The translations under genes were made by a program, and so were the position numbers. Of a stretch of DNA of 48,612 bases, positions 15,246-24,241 are shown piece after piece. The notes below the pieces were generated by a model, which saw only the letters and a list, made by a program, of their open reading frames with translations, had not been told where the DNA came from and ran no database searches. The stretch is from assembly GCA_964626015.1 (NCBI GenBank), contig CAZVCC010000023.1, positions 1 to 48,612 on the forward strand. Reading direction: 5' to 3'. This stretch comes from CAIKZJ01 sp964626015. Its GTDB lineage: Bacteria; Bacteroidota; Ignavibacteria; Tepidaquicellales; Tepidaquicellaceae. Positions within the stretch are counted from its first letter, which is position 1. The number at the start of each line of letters is the position of its first letter.

Positions 15246-16250
15246 ATGATAAAGTTTATATTACTAATTTCTATTTCTTTTATGTTGAGTTGTTCTGCTA
15301 TTTCTCAACAACCTTATAGACCTTATATAAGACAACAATCTAATGAACCTTTAAATATTGAATATTTAAGAAGTAAACAGATCCATAAAAAAATAGCTGA
15401 GCGGATAAAATTCAATAGAATAAAATCCATAACCAGAAATTATATTGATACTCCATTTGGTAATATTTATAATGAGTTTGATAAAAATGGAAATGTTACT
15501 CTTTCTAAAATAAATAAAGAGGAAATAAATTGCGAGGAATACACTTATGATTCAAATAGTAACATTATTAATGCAAAATATATAAGCCAATATGATTGGG
15601 GAAATTACAATCATCAATATGAATATGACAAGAATAATAATCTTATAAAAATCATAACTAAACGATCCGATCAATTCTACGAAATTGTTGAATATAAATA
15701 TGATAGTATTGGAAACCTTGTTGAACGCATAGAAAATAGGACACGCGACTCAATTATAAGCAAGAATACGCTGTCGTATGAAAGATCAGGGGATATTTTG
15801 AATATTTACGTTCACACTGAATATATAGATGCGAATAATCATGCCTACGATTCGCGTTTAAAAGATAAGCCATATTTACTTTACAGATATAAATTTGACG
15901 TAAAAGGAAATATTATTGAAAAGTATTCTTTGGATATGAGATATAGCCGCGATACCTTCGAAACATTTGCCTATGATGTATTTGGGAATATTATTGAATA
16001 TGAAGAATATAAAATCGAATTAACTGATAAAACTTTAACAAGAAAAATTGAAAGTACATTCGACGATAATGGGAATCTTATTAAGGACATCGATAATAGG
16101 GTAAGGGCTGGCGTTATATCAAGCTTTTCTTACTATTACGACAAATATGGAAACAATATACAAATGGATGTTGATATGATATTTACGTCAAGTGGTAATA
16201 AAACAAGCTACACTTCAATAACATATTACGATTATGAGTTTTATAAATGA
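15246..16250 (+). CDS. Secreted YD-repeat-like protein, 334 aa
   Basis: A signal sequence with lipobox-like LSC is followed by repeated Y/F-D-x2-G/N-N-(L/I) units: FDKNGNVT, YDSNSNIIN, YDKNNNLIKI, YDSIGNLVER, FDVKGNIIEK, YDVFGNIIEY, FDDNGNLIKD and YDKYGNNIQM. These resemble RHS/YD repeats that form beta-spiral shells or extended surface structures, but there is no RHS core or toxin tip, and the protein is short. The minus-strand lipoprotein at 42580 has the same architecture. The protein is likely cell-surface cargo; its ligand is unknown. It ends the secreted-protein cluster. Confidence 0.78.
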   Translation: MIKFILLISISFMLSCSAISQQPYRPYIRQQSNEPLNIEYLRSKQIHKKIAERIKFNRIKSITRNYIDTPFGNIYNEFDKNGNVTLSKINKEEINCEEYTYDSNSNIINAKYISQYDWGNYNHQYEYDKNNNLIKIITKRSDQFYEIVEYKYDSIGNLVERIENRTRDSIISKNTLSYERSGDILNIYVHTEYIDANNHAYDSRLKDKPYLLYRYKFDVKGNIIEKYSLDMRYSRDTFETFAYDVFGNIIEYEEYKIELTDKTLTRKIESTFDDNGNLIKDIDNRVRAGVISSFSYYYDKYGNNIQMDVDMIFTSSGNKTSYTSITYYDYEFYK

Positions 16251-16365
16251 ATATTTCTTAATAATACTAATAGAACTATATAAAAATACCAGCCCTCAAA
16301 TTAATGATATAATATAAGTAGAAGAGAATACGAATATTTCTATTCTCAAACTATAATATATTATA

Positions 16366-16821
16366 ATGGAAACATCAACCAAAGACGCGGGTCTACAAGA
16401 CCTCTTGAGAGAAATTGATGCCTCAGAACAAAAGTGCCTAGAAGCATTAAATCGTCTGCGAAAGCAACGCTCTGAACTCACCGGTGAGGATATAATCGAA
16501 TTCACCGTATCAACAATCCACAAAGACCGGATAGGTTTGATACTAACGAAAGTCATGAAGGTGGATAAAATGCAATCTTACAACAAACTGAAAGATCAAT
16601 GGCGTGCATCAGCCAAAGCAAAAGATAAGGTCTGGTTAGGTACAGTTAAAGCCTCGGGTCCGAAAGAAAAGCTACTTTCAGTTATGCATAAGATCGCGAA
16701 AGAAGGCGGTACTATCACGGTAGATCCTGATCACAAAATAGATGTGCCTCCTGCTAATAAGTGGTGGGATGCTGAATGGGAAGAGCAGATGGAAGCCGAG
16801 AAAGCCAAAGCTGAAAAGTAA
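16366..16821 (+). CDS. Hypothetical protein, 151 aa
   Basis: The product is soluble and charged. A coiled-coil-like N-terminus (LQDLLREIDASEQKCLEALN, then RLRKQRSEL) leads to a central alpha/beta part and a lysine/glutamate-rich C-terminal helix after WWDAEWEEQ. It carries no signal peptide. Codon use and base composition are more balanced than in the AT-rich lipoprotein genes before it, and the next two genes share that property, so 16.3-17.6 kb may have arrived separately. It ends just before a strong terminator. I do not recognise the family. Confidence 0.68.
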   Translation: METSTKDAGLQDLLREIDASEQKCLEALNRLRKQRSELTGEDIIEFTVSTIHKDRIGLILTKVMKVDKMQSYNKLKDQWRASAKAKDKVWLGTVKASGPKEKLLSVMHKIAKEGGTITVDPDHKIDVPPANKWWDAEWEEQMEAEKAKAEK

Positions 16822-16838
16822 AGAATAATCTAAAATCA

Positions 16839-16866
16839 AAAGGAGACAGCGAAAACTGTCTCCTTT
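16839..16866 (+). terminator. Rho-independent terminator, 11-bp stem
   Basis: AAAGGAGACAG (16839-16849) pairs perfectly with CTGTCTCCTTT (16856-16866) around CGAAAA. It follows the 151-residue gene by 17 nt. Confidence 0.85.
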
Positions 16867-16893
16867 GTCATTTATAAAAACTATATTTGAAAT

Positions 16894-17235
16894 ATGAAAA
16901 CAGCTGTAACAATAATACTATTCTTAATCTGTAGCAGTGCTTACTCTCAATCCTTATCACTCGACTACAAAAACGTAGGCGAAGTAAACTACCACAACTC
17001 AATTACTCTCGGCCACCAGTTTGACGGCACCCCGCCGATGGTAAGTATCTATCTCTGGAATTTACAGACAAACGAAACTAAACACTTGCTAACCGAAAAA
17101 TGGGAATCCGACAACTGGCATTATCACTCATTTGATGTGTTAAAGTATAAAAATGGGTCTTATATGTTTATAGTAGGATTCGGAAAAGACACATCCAAAG
17201 AAATAGAGTTCTTTGTTTGGAATAGGAAATATTAA
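16894..17235 (+). CDS. Small secreted protein, 113 aa
   Basis: The N-terminus is a cleavable signal peptide (KTAVTIILFLICSSAYSQS, with cleavage expected after Ala-Tyr-Ser). The mature ~94 residues are aromatic and histidine-rich with beta-strand character (MVSIYLWNLQTNETKHLL, then WESDNWHYHSFDVL and SYMFIVGFGKD), ending in FFVWNRKY. A small periplasmic or secreted beta-sandwich is likely. No family is recognised. The gene lies between a strong terminator and the broken gene at 17245, 9 nt upstream of the latter, and shares its more balanced base composition. Confidence 0.7.
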   Translation: MKTAVTIILFLICSSAYSQSLSLDYKNVGEVNYHNSITLGHQFDGTPPMVSIYLWNLQTNETKHLLTEKWESDNWHYHSFDVLKYKNGSYMFIVGFGKDTSKEIEFFVWNRKY

Positions 17236-17244
17236 AATATAATT

Positions 17245-17571
17245 ATGCCAAAACTAGAATTAAACATACCACACGAATTATCACAAACTGAAGCTTTAAA
17301 CAGAATTCAAACCTTTCTGCCACAGCTGAAAGCCCAACACTCAGACCAAATAAAGGACTTACAAGAATCCTGAAAGGGTAACACCGGAGAATTTAAATTC
17401 AAAATATCAGGGTTTAAGGTGTCAGGGACTTTGCAGGTTGGTGATAATTTTGTACTGATAACCGGTGAGCTGCCATTCGCTGCTTTACTTTTTAAAGGAC
17501 AGATTGAAGAATCTATTAGAGCTAAGGCGATGGAGTTGCTGGTAGAGAATTATTTTAAAACAAAGTATTGA
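17245..17571 (+). pseudogene. Polyhydroxyalkanoic-acid-system-like gene with in-frame TGA
   Basis: Translation from ATG 17245 gives a 42-residue N-terminal part, then TGA at 17371-17373, after which the same frame stays open for 65 codons to TGA 17569-17571. Both halves fit one small protein of the putative polyhydroxyalkanoic acid system family: an N-terminal helix, then K-G-N-T-G-E-F-K-F, a G-x-x-V-x-G strand, and LPFAALLFKGQIEESIRAKA. A tryptophan is expected where TGA lies, so one G-to-A change (TGG to TGA) explains the break. Other genes here end in TGA, arguing against recoding. The family call is from memory of its pattern. Confidence 0.65.
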
Positions 17572-17587
17572 GTTTTAATTAAAACTC
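17570..17587. terminator. 18-bp perfect palindrome, possible terminator
   Basis: GAGTTTTAATTAAAACTC overlaps the last stop codon of the broken gene and separates plus-strand from minus-strand transcription units. It has a small AATT centre and no clear T-run, so termination is only possible. Confidence 0.4.
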
Positions 17588-17612
17588 AGTAATCATTAAA
17601 CTGTTCTTGTAA

Positions 17613-18473
17613 TTAAAATAAATCTTTAATTTGATTATCAATCTGTGTTACAAAAGTTCTTACTTCATTAATTAATTTAATAACCATGTCTGAATTAACA
17701 ATGACTTCATTTCCATCTTTATCTTTACCGTTCCTATGAACTAAATCATGTCGTTTTGATACTGCCTTTGATATTTCACCATACTTCGGAAATTTAATGC
17801 CAAATGTATCCTTATACATCCCAGACACTTTTGGTAAATTATGATAAATAACATCGAGCATGGCTTTCTTTGCAACAGATTTCGCTTTATCTTCAAAATC
17901 AAATACAGCAGATATAGCAATTTTTTGTTTATCAAACTCTTTGAATGATTTAAAAAATTTCTTAAGATTATCATCCGATTTAAAAACAGTGTTAATGAAT
18001 GCATCTGATAAATAGGTTTCCATTATGCCTATCACACTAGAATATAGTTGCCGATGAAACAGTGTTAATAATTTTTCCTCCGCAGGTTCAATTGCTATAA
18101 GTTCAATAACATCATCTAAATCTTGGTTAAAAGTCATCAGGAATTCTGTGTTTGATGAAATTGCTTCATATTGCTCATCATAATATGGTTCAGCAAATTC
18201 CTCTATTTCAATTTCATAATTATCTGGTAATATATCAACAACCCCTGATCCGCCTGCATATGTTACAAATATATATATATCAAACCTTTTATCACAATTT
18301 CCACAAATTGCATATCCATCATTGTCTGTTTGACTATCACAAGCATTATCTGCCGAATAATCAGGAGAAGGGATATCTATTTCTTCACTTTCAACTAGAT
18401 TTGAACAATCATCGCATATAAAACGAACAATTATAGATTCTGTACCGAATGGATTGAAGTCAAAATCTGCCAT
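17613..18473 (-). CDS. Zinc-ribbon plus HEPN-like domain protein
   Basis: The 286-residue protein has two parts. The N-terminus holds two paired cysteines (C20-x2-C23 and C57-x2-C60), as in a zinc ribbon, followed by an acidic linker. The C-terminal ~160 residues are helical and carry R241-x4-H246 (RHDLVH) at the start of a helix, the R-x4-6-H signature of HEPN domains, many of which are RNases in toxin-antitoxin or abortive-infection systems. It lies last in the minus-strand direction after a restriction locus and a possible ADP-ribosyltransferase-like gene. A defence role is inferred from context; RNase activity is not shown. Confidence 0.68.
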   Translation of the reverse strand: MADFDFNPFGTESIIVRFICDDCSNLVESEEIDIPSPDYSADNACDSQTDNDGYAICGNCDKRFDIYIFVTYAGGSGVVDILPDNYEIEIEEFAEPYYDEQYEAISSNTEFLMTFNQDLDDVIELIAIEPAEEKLLTLFHRQLYSSVIGIMETYLSDAFINTVFKSDDNLKKFFKSFKEFDKQKIAISAVFDFEDKAKSVAKKAMLDVIYHNLPKVSGMYKDTFGIKFPKYGEISKAVSKRHDLVHRNGKDKDGNEVIVNSDMVIKLINEVRTFVTQIDNQIKDLF

Positions 18474-18620
18474 ATTATTTTGTTAATTAAGTAAATTTAC
18501 ATACACATTTGTATAACCAATTCTGTTATTCTTGTTAATTTTATAACCTTAATGAAGCACAAACATCATAATAAGCGATATAAAACATTTTTATTAACCT
18601 TCGACTTATAAGTTTACAAT

Positions 18621-19373
18621 TTATTCTTCTACAAAATTATACAAAAGTGAGCCCTGATTTTCAAACAAGTTATCTGTTTTTTCTTTAAATACATTATTAA
18701 TAAAATTAGTATCAAATCTAGTGTCTGGTATCGTTATTTTCGCAATAATTCTCTCAATTGAGATGTCATGATGATAATACAATGTTAGTTTTTCATTTAA
18801 CTTAAACAACTCAATATCAGCAATATTAAACTCTACTGCATAAATTAACCCTTTATTCCCGTCTTTTTGATAACCAAATGATTTATTTGTCATTATTTCA
18901 ATTTGTTGATTGCTTCTTAATTCTATAACTTCATTAATTACGCTTTCTGGAATATCGATTGGATTAGCAATTAATCTGTCTATAAAACTTATTGCTTGCC
19001 TAATAGCACGAACTACTTGTCCGCCCCAATACTCTTTTGAAGAATAAAGTAAACATTTACAACTAACAGGCCAAAAACTAATAGGCTTTACTCTGATTAC
19101 TATTGAATGATGATAGGTAATATGATTGTGTAATACTCCATATCCGGATTCATTAGAGGTAATTCCTAATTTATTTAAAATACTAATTAGCAATACAATA
19201 TCTTGAATATCAATTATATCGATATTTGTTTTCAAACCAACAGATTCAATTTCTTCGCCAGAGAATAGCGAAGTGCAATGATATAATACCCAACTATTAT
19301 TTGAAATATACTCTGGAAACAAATTACCTGTGTTTGTTAATAGACCTATATCAAATCCATACTCTATTGCCAT
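18621..19373 (-). CDS. Hypothetical protein, possible ADP-ribosyltransferase fold
   Basis: The 250-residue protein is soluble. Near residue 30 it reads VLYHCTSLFSGEEIESVGLK, the Y-H-x-T-S then I-x2-x-G-L pattern that opens many ADP-ribosyltransferase-like and related NAD-binding folds. It ends with strands and ISIERIIAKITIPD, where such folds carry their last catalytic strand. The central segment (EYWGGQVVRAIRQAISFIDR) is helical. These are pattern matches only. It lies 35 nt downstream of hsdR on the same strand and 147 nt before the HEPN gene, so it may be an accessory effector of the restriction locus. Confidence 0.5.
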   Translation of the reverse strand: MAIEYGFDIGLLTNTGNLFPEYISNNSWVLYHCTSLFSGEEIESVGLKTNIDIIDIQDIVLLISILNKLGITSNESGYGVLHNHITYHHSIVIRVKPISFWPVSCKCLLYSSKEYWGGQVVRAIRQAISFIDRLIANPIDIPESVINEVIELRSNQQIEIMTNKSFGYQKDGNKGLIYAVEFNIADIELFKLNEKLTLYYHHDISIERIIAKITIPDTRFDTNFINNVFKEKTDNLFENQGSLLYNFVEE

Positions 19374-19408
19374 TGTATTTTATTAATTAGTTTTAAATAC
19401 AGAAAACA

Positions 19409-22357
19409 TTATAAGCTTAAATCCCTTCCTTCGTTTATCATATTTTCATACCAATGATACATTTGAGACATAAAGAATGAACCAAAGCCCTTGTCTTCTT
19501 CGATTTTATTCATAAACTGAAGATAATCATCAGCATTTGCTAGGAATGCTTTATCTATACTTTCTTTTAATTTAAGTTTCTTTACATCATATATATTCTT
19601 TGCTCGGAAACTCTTCATGAGTCCTTCATCCTTTGTTAGTTTTTCCTGAAGACCTTTAATTACTTTATGAACCTCCTTTAAATCTATTGCATATTTTTCA
19701 TTAATCTCATTAACAATTTTAATCAATATATCTTTACTGCCCAATACACCGCCAGAATGACCATCTCCAACTTTGTTTATTAATATTCCATCTTCGGGAT
19801 TTAAAATAATACTCCCATTTTGTTCTTCTTCAATTTTATATTTATCCATATCAACCATCTGTAAAACTTCTAATGGTAGAGTTTCTTTATCGTAAGGTAA
19901 ATATTTGTAAAGAAGCTTTCCAAATAGATAAAATTTTTCTAAGCTGGTATCTATAAAAGTAATTATTTGGGAGATAAATGAATATTGTCGTACATAACGG
20001 TTTAATTGTTTACGAAATACTTCTTTATCTTTCTTTTCAAGAGGAATGTATCTTTCATCAACAATTCTTTTAAAGAATGATGAGAGTTTTTCAGATTTAA
20101 CTTTTTTTACTACGAATAAATCTGCAAAGAATTCTATTTCATCATTTCTGAATACATCGAATTGTTCAATTTCGTATTTAAGGTTATACAGTTTTTGTTT
20201 ATCAGTTTCTTTATCAAGATAAGTAGTTTGGTAGAAATCCTGATAACCAAGTTTAATTTCTTCCTGACTGTTAACAAAATCAATAATAAATGTATCTTGT
20301 TTACGAGGATATATTCTGTTCAATCTGCTCAACGTTTGAACTATAGCTATCCCTCCCAATGTTTTATCAACGTACATTGTATGCAATAAAGGCATATCAA
20401 AACCAGTTTGGAACTTATTAGCAACTATAAGAATTTTATAATCATTTTTTGTAAATGTATCAGCAATATCTTTAACTTTTGGCCCATTCATACTAGACTC
20501 AGTAAATTTTTCTCCGTCAATTTCAACTTTCCCTGAAAATGCCACTAAAGTTTTAATCCCATAACCTTCATTATTAATAATCTTATCGAATACTGTTTTA
20601 TATAGTACGGCATGTGCTCTTGAACTTGTTACAACCATAGCCTTACCCTGATTGTTAATTTTATGGATAGTCTTATTCATAAAATGGTCAAGCATAATGT
20701 AAGATTTACTTTCAATAGCGTAAGGATGTTTGTTAACTTCTTTGAGTAATAGTTTCCGTGCTTTTAGCTTATCGAACAATTTATCGTTGTCGGCATTTTC
20801 ATTCTCAATTAATTCAAAATAAGAAGATTTGGTTGTATAATACTGCAATACATCCAGTATAAACCCTTCTTCAATTGCCTGTTTCATACTGTAAGTATGA
20901 CAAGGTTTGAATCCATATTTTGCTGTTTTATCTGCTATGCCAAATAGTTCAAGTGTTTTAGGTTTTGGAGTTGCTGTAAAAGCAAAGAAAGATAGATGCG
21001 GCAATTTCTGTCTGCTTGCCATAATGCGCTTTAACTCATTTTCAAGTGAGTTGGATGGTTCTGTATTTTCGTCATCGTCATTAATGATATTTTTTAATGC
21101 TTCTTCTGATGACAAGGTTAATTTCAAATCTTTTATATTCTCGCCTGTCTGGCTGCTGTGAGCTTCATCAACGATTACAGCAAACTTCTTTCCATCCATA
21201 TTAGCAAGTTCATCAATATATCCGAATTTTTGCAGTGTACTAATAATAATTTTTTCGCCGTCTTTAAGAGCTTTAAATAATTGGGCACTGTTTTTATCTA
21301 TCTTCTTTACTGTACCTTTAATTTTTTCGAACTGCTTAACTGTTTTTTGTAGCTGTTTATCGAGTATTTTTCTATCGGTAATAATAATAATACTGTTAAA
21401 TATAGGTTCATCATTCTCATCAAACAGGTTAGCAAGCTTATGAGCAAGCCAGGCTATGCTATTGCTCTTTCCTGAACCGGCACTATGTTGAATCAAATAA
21501 TTCTTTCCAGCGCCATTCTTTTTTGCATCTGCTACAAGTTTCTTTACACAATCCAATTGGTGATAACGCGGAAATATTATCTTCTCTTCATTTGTTAAAT
21601 CATTCTTTTCTATAAGAATATAATTATGCAATAATTCAAGCAGACTGTCAGACTGCAAAATATCTTCCCACAAATAACTACTTGCAAACTTATCTTCAAT
21701 AACAGGATTTCTTGTATCCTTATTAAACGGCAGGAATTTAGTATTTCCATTTTCAAGTTTAGTAGTCATCATAACAGCATTATTATCTACTGCAAAATGA
21801 ACCAGACAATTCTTTAAGAATGGATCATTACTTTCACGTCTTTTGCAATATTGTTCAATAGCATGTGCAACGTTCTGACCCGTAAACTCATTTTTTAGTT
21901 CTAACGTAATTATAGGAATTCCGTTTATGGCAATTACCAAGTCAAGACTTTTTTCAGGGTATTGTTTGCTATAATGTACCTGTCTCACTATTGTGAATCT
22001 ATTACACTCATATTTTTGAAGATGTTCGGGATTAAGTCCGGATGATGGTTTAAAGGAAATAAATTTTACTGAGGCTCCTTGTAAGACAAGTCCTTCTCGA
22101 AGCAGGCTCAAAATTCCTCTTTTCTTTCGAAGACTTACAAACTCATCCGCAATGGCTTCAATCACTTTACCGGGGAACTGTTTTTCAAGTTTATTCCAGC
22201 TATTAGGTTGGGTATTTCTGATAAATTGTCCAAGTAATTCAAAATCCAGAATGTAATCTAAATTGAAATCACTACTCAAACGGGATTGATATAGCCTACT
22301 GCTTTTTAAGTAATCAATTAATGTATCTTCAAAATGTATTTCTCTGACACTACTCAT
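19409..22357 (-). CDS. hsdR: Type I restriction endonuclease subunit R
   Basis: The 982-residue protein is the motor and nuclease of a type I restriction-modification complex. The N-terminal PD-(D/E)xK nuclease has D139 and E153-L-K155 (in LDLVIAINGIPIITLELK). Walker A is at 290-298 (QHSAGSGKS), and the DEAH box is DEAH at 397-400. Superfamily 2 helicase motifs follow (FTATPKP, QTLSRLNR). I place the start at ATG 22357 (MSSVREIHFEDTL), the normal family N-terminus, 10 nt after the upstream gene, rather than 17 codons earlier. It is the last core gene of the hsd operon and looks intact. Confidence 0.95.
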   Translation of the reverse strand: MSSVREIHFEDTLIDYLKSSRLYQSRLSSDFNLDYILDFELLGQFIRNTQPNSWNKLEKQFPGKVIEAIADEFVSLRKKRGILSLLREGLVLQGASVKFISFKPSSGLNPEHLQKYECNRFTIVRQVHYSKQYPEKSLDLVIAINGIPIITLELKNEFTGQNVAHAIEQYCKRRESNDPFLKNCLVHFAVDNNAVMMTTKLENGNTKFLPFNKDTRNPVIEDKFASSYLWEDILQSDSLLELLHNYILIEKNDLTNEEKIIFPRYHQLDCVKKLVADAKKNGAGKNYLIQHSAGSGKSNSIAWLAHKLANLFDENDEPIFNSIIIITDRKILDKQLQKTVKQFEKIKGTVKKIDKNSAQLFKALKDGEKIIISTLQKFGYIDELANMDGKKFAVIVDEAHSSQTGENIKDLKLTLSSEEALKNIINDDDENTEPSNSLENELKRIMASRQKLPHLSFFAFTATPKPKTLELFGIADKTAKYGFKPCHTYSMKQAIEEGFILDVLQYYTTKSSYFELIENENADNDKLFDKLKARKLLLKEVNKHPYAIESKSYIMLDHFMNKTIHKINNQGKAMVVTSSRAHAVLYKTVFDKIINNEGYGIKTLVAFSGKVEIDGEKFTESSMNGPKVKDIADTFTKNDYKILIVANKFQTGFDMPLLHTMYVDKTLGGIAIVQTLSRLNRIYPRKQDTFIIDFVNSQEEIKLGYQDFYQTTYLDKETDKQKLYNLKYEIEQFDVFRNDEIEFFADLFVVKKVKSEKLSSFFKRIVDERYIPLEKKDKEVFRKQLNRYVRQYSFISQIITFIDTSLEKFYLFGKLLYKYLPYDKETLPLEVLQMVDMDKYKIEEEQNGSIILNPEDGILINKVGDGHSGGVLGSKDILIKIVNEINEKYAIDLKEVHKVIKGLQEKLTKDEGLMKSFRAKNIYDVKKLKLKESIDKAFLANADDYLQFMNKIEEDKGFGSFFMSQMYHWYENMINEGRDLSL

Positions 22358-22367
22358 AATTATTAGT

Positions 22368-24227
22368 TTAATTATTCTTAAAATATTCGATTGACCAAAT
22401 ATTTTCACAAATTCGTTGTACTAATTTCTGTCGTTCAATTATATCAGTTTTTTTATAATGTTTATGAGCTTTAAATCTTAACTTTTGTATTATTTCTGAT
22501 TTTAAGAAATTTGGATTTTTTAAATAATATGATTCATGGAGCGTCTGAGCATATGTGTTTTCTTTCAAATAGTGCTCGACTTTGTCCTCATATATGTCAC
22601 TATTAAATGATTGATTTGTTCCTTGAGGTAAAAGAATCAGAGCGCCTATAGAATTTCTCCATTTCTGAAATTCATTCTCTTGTTCAAATTCATCTTTATG
22701 CATATCAAACTTATCAGCCCAAATATGTTCAATTTCAAATTGTTTTCCCTTTGGATGGTGATAAGATGAATAACTCGTATCCTTGCCAACAAGATTATCG
22801 ATATAACTAGTTATGCGAGAAAGAAGATGTTTTATAAATTTTCTATTTTGTCCATGTAAACCAAAGTCTGTAATACCATCCCAGTTTTCTGAAAGTTTGT
22901 TTAACTCGTTGTAAAGATTATTACCTAATATACGAATGTCATTATTTCTAATTAATTTAATGATGTTAAACATTGTATATTTTATGGATGTTTGACCAAA
23001 CTTACGATAGTTAATGGATCTTCTAACAGTAAAAGTTTCAATGTAACGTGATACAAAATCAATTTTCTTTAATATTGTCGAATTATCATCTTCATAATTT
23101 ATTGAAGCTAAGAGTAAAGGGTTTTGTAAAGATTCTGCAATGCCCCAAACATTAATATAACTTGAATGTGCTATGTTTAAATCAAAATCTTTTTGTGAAT
23201 TCCAGATTTTTAAAAACCATTTAACATAAAAAGGAAATTGATATTTAAAATAAGTATAAAAATCATCTGATGTTTTTAAATTAAATAAAGTTTTATGTTT
23301 ATCCTTAAACCAATTATGAAATCGTGATCCTATTAATTCGAAATCCTGATCTTCTGAGTCAGCTTTCCCAGGTCTAATAGAAACAGCATATTTACCTCTA
23401 AACCAGGCTTGAAAGAATCCTTGATCTGCATTTTCATCATATTCATGAAGTTCTTGTATTTTCTTTTTCCAAAGATCGTTTATTTCATTACGATGTTTTT
23501 TGTCCGTAATTTTTGATAACACATAACCTTTAAGCATTTCTGTTGGTGAAAGATTTAAACCTCTGTCATTCATAGTTTCAAAAATTGTATATGCGTTATC
23601 ATCTGAATAAGCTGTTATCTCAACAAGAACAACATTTTCAATAAACCAATCAATAAAAAATGGTAAAGCATTTTGAGTTAGTTCTTCAGGGAATATTTGG
23701 GTTATATCTTCATAACGTTCGACCATGTTTCTGATAGTCGCATCATCATTCTCTTTTATTAAATATTCCCCGCATTCAAATAAAGCTTTTAAACATGGTT
23801 CCCTTATTTCATCGGTCAAATTAAAAGACTTTTCACGATGTTTTACAGAAAACACAAGCTCACTTATAGATACTTTATCGTTTTCATTAAAAGATTTTTG
23901 TAAATGATTAAGATATATTAAGAATAATGTGATTGATGTAATCCGTTGTTGCCCATCAATAATTGATTTTTTACCGTTATCTGGATTTACACTAAAAACC
24001 ACCGGACCCAAATAATAATTTTGATAATTTGCTACTTCGGTAGGTTTGTGTTCGGGATCGTAGGATCTTAAAAAAGTTGTTGTAAGATCTTCAATCAAAA
24101 GTTTTATATGTTTTTCCTGCCAGCGATATTCTCTCTGGAAATAATCAATAGTAAACTTTTGTTCTTTTAATAATCTGTTAATACTAGTATCTGTAGCTTC
24201 AATTTTATTTTTCAGTTTTTGACTCAT
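22368..24227 (-). CDS. DUF262/DUF1524 protein (GmrSD-like)
   Basis: The 619-residue protein begins with a DUF262 domain: QREYRW (31-36) and IDGQQRITS, with D91-G-Q-Q-R95, typical of the ParB/Srx-like nucleotide-hydrolysing fold. It ends with a DUF1524 HNH-type domain: E500-H501 in EIEHIWADKF, then NSIGALILLPQGTNQSFNS. This pair is found in GmrSD-type type IV restriction enzymes and related defence nucleases. Here it sits inside a type I operon between rmuC and hsdR, 14 nt after rmuC and 10 nt before the hsdR start. It is likely an additional nuclease acting on modified or foreign DNA; substrate specificity is unknown. Confidence 0.88.
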   Translation of the reverse strand: MSQKLKNKIEATDTSINRLLKEQKFTIDYFQREYRWQEKHIKLLIEDLTTTFLRSYDPEHKPTEVANYQNYYLGPVVFSVNPDNGKKSIIDGQQRITSITLFLIYLNHLQKSFNENDKVSISELVFSVKHREKSFNLTDEIREPCLKALFECGEYLIKENDDATIRNMVERYEDITQIFPEELTQNALPFFIDWFIENVVLVEITAYSDDNAYTIFETMNDRGLNLSPTEMLKGYVLSKITDKKHRNEINDLWKKKIQELHEYDENADQGFFQAWFRGKYAVSIRPGKADSEDQDFELIGSRFHNWFKDKHKTLFNLKTSDDFYTYFKYQFPFYVKWFLKIWNSQKDFDLNIAHSSYINVWGIAESLQNPLLLASINYEDDNSTILKKIDFVSRYIETFTVRRSINYRKFGQTSIKYTMFNIIKLIRNNDIRILGNNLYNELNKLSENWDGITDFGLHGQNRKFIKHLLSRITSYIDNLVGKDTSYSSYHHPKGKQFEIEHIWADKFDMHKDEFEQENEFQKWRNSIGALILLPQGTNQSFNSDIYEDKVEHYLKENTYAQTLHESYYLKNPNFLKSEIIQKLRFKAHKHYKKTDIIERQKLVQRICENIWSIEYFKNN

Positions 24228-24241
24228 AATTAGTTATTTAA

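Noticed and set aside
17371..17373. Alternative genetic code with TGA read as tryptophan
   Set aside because: Several well-formed genes in the window end in TGA (for example the genes ending at 6252 and 30599), and tryptophan is encoded by TGG elsewhere.
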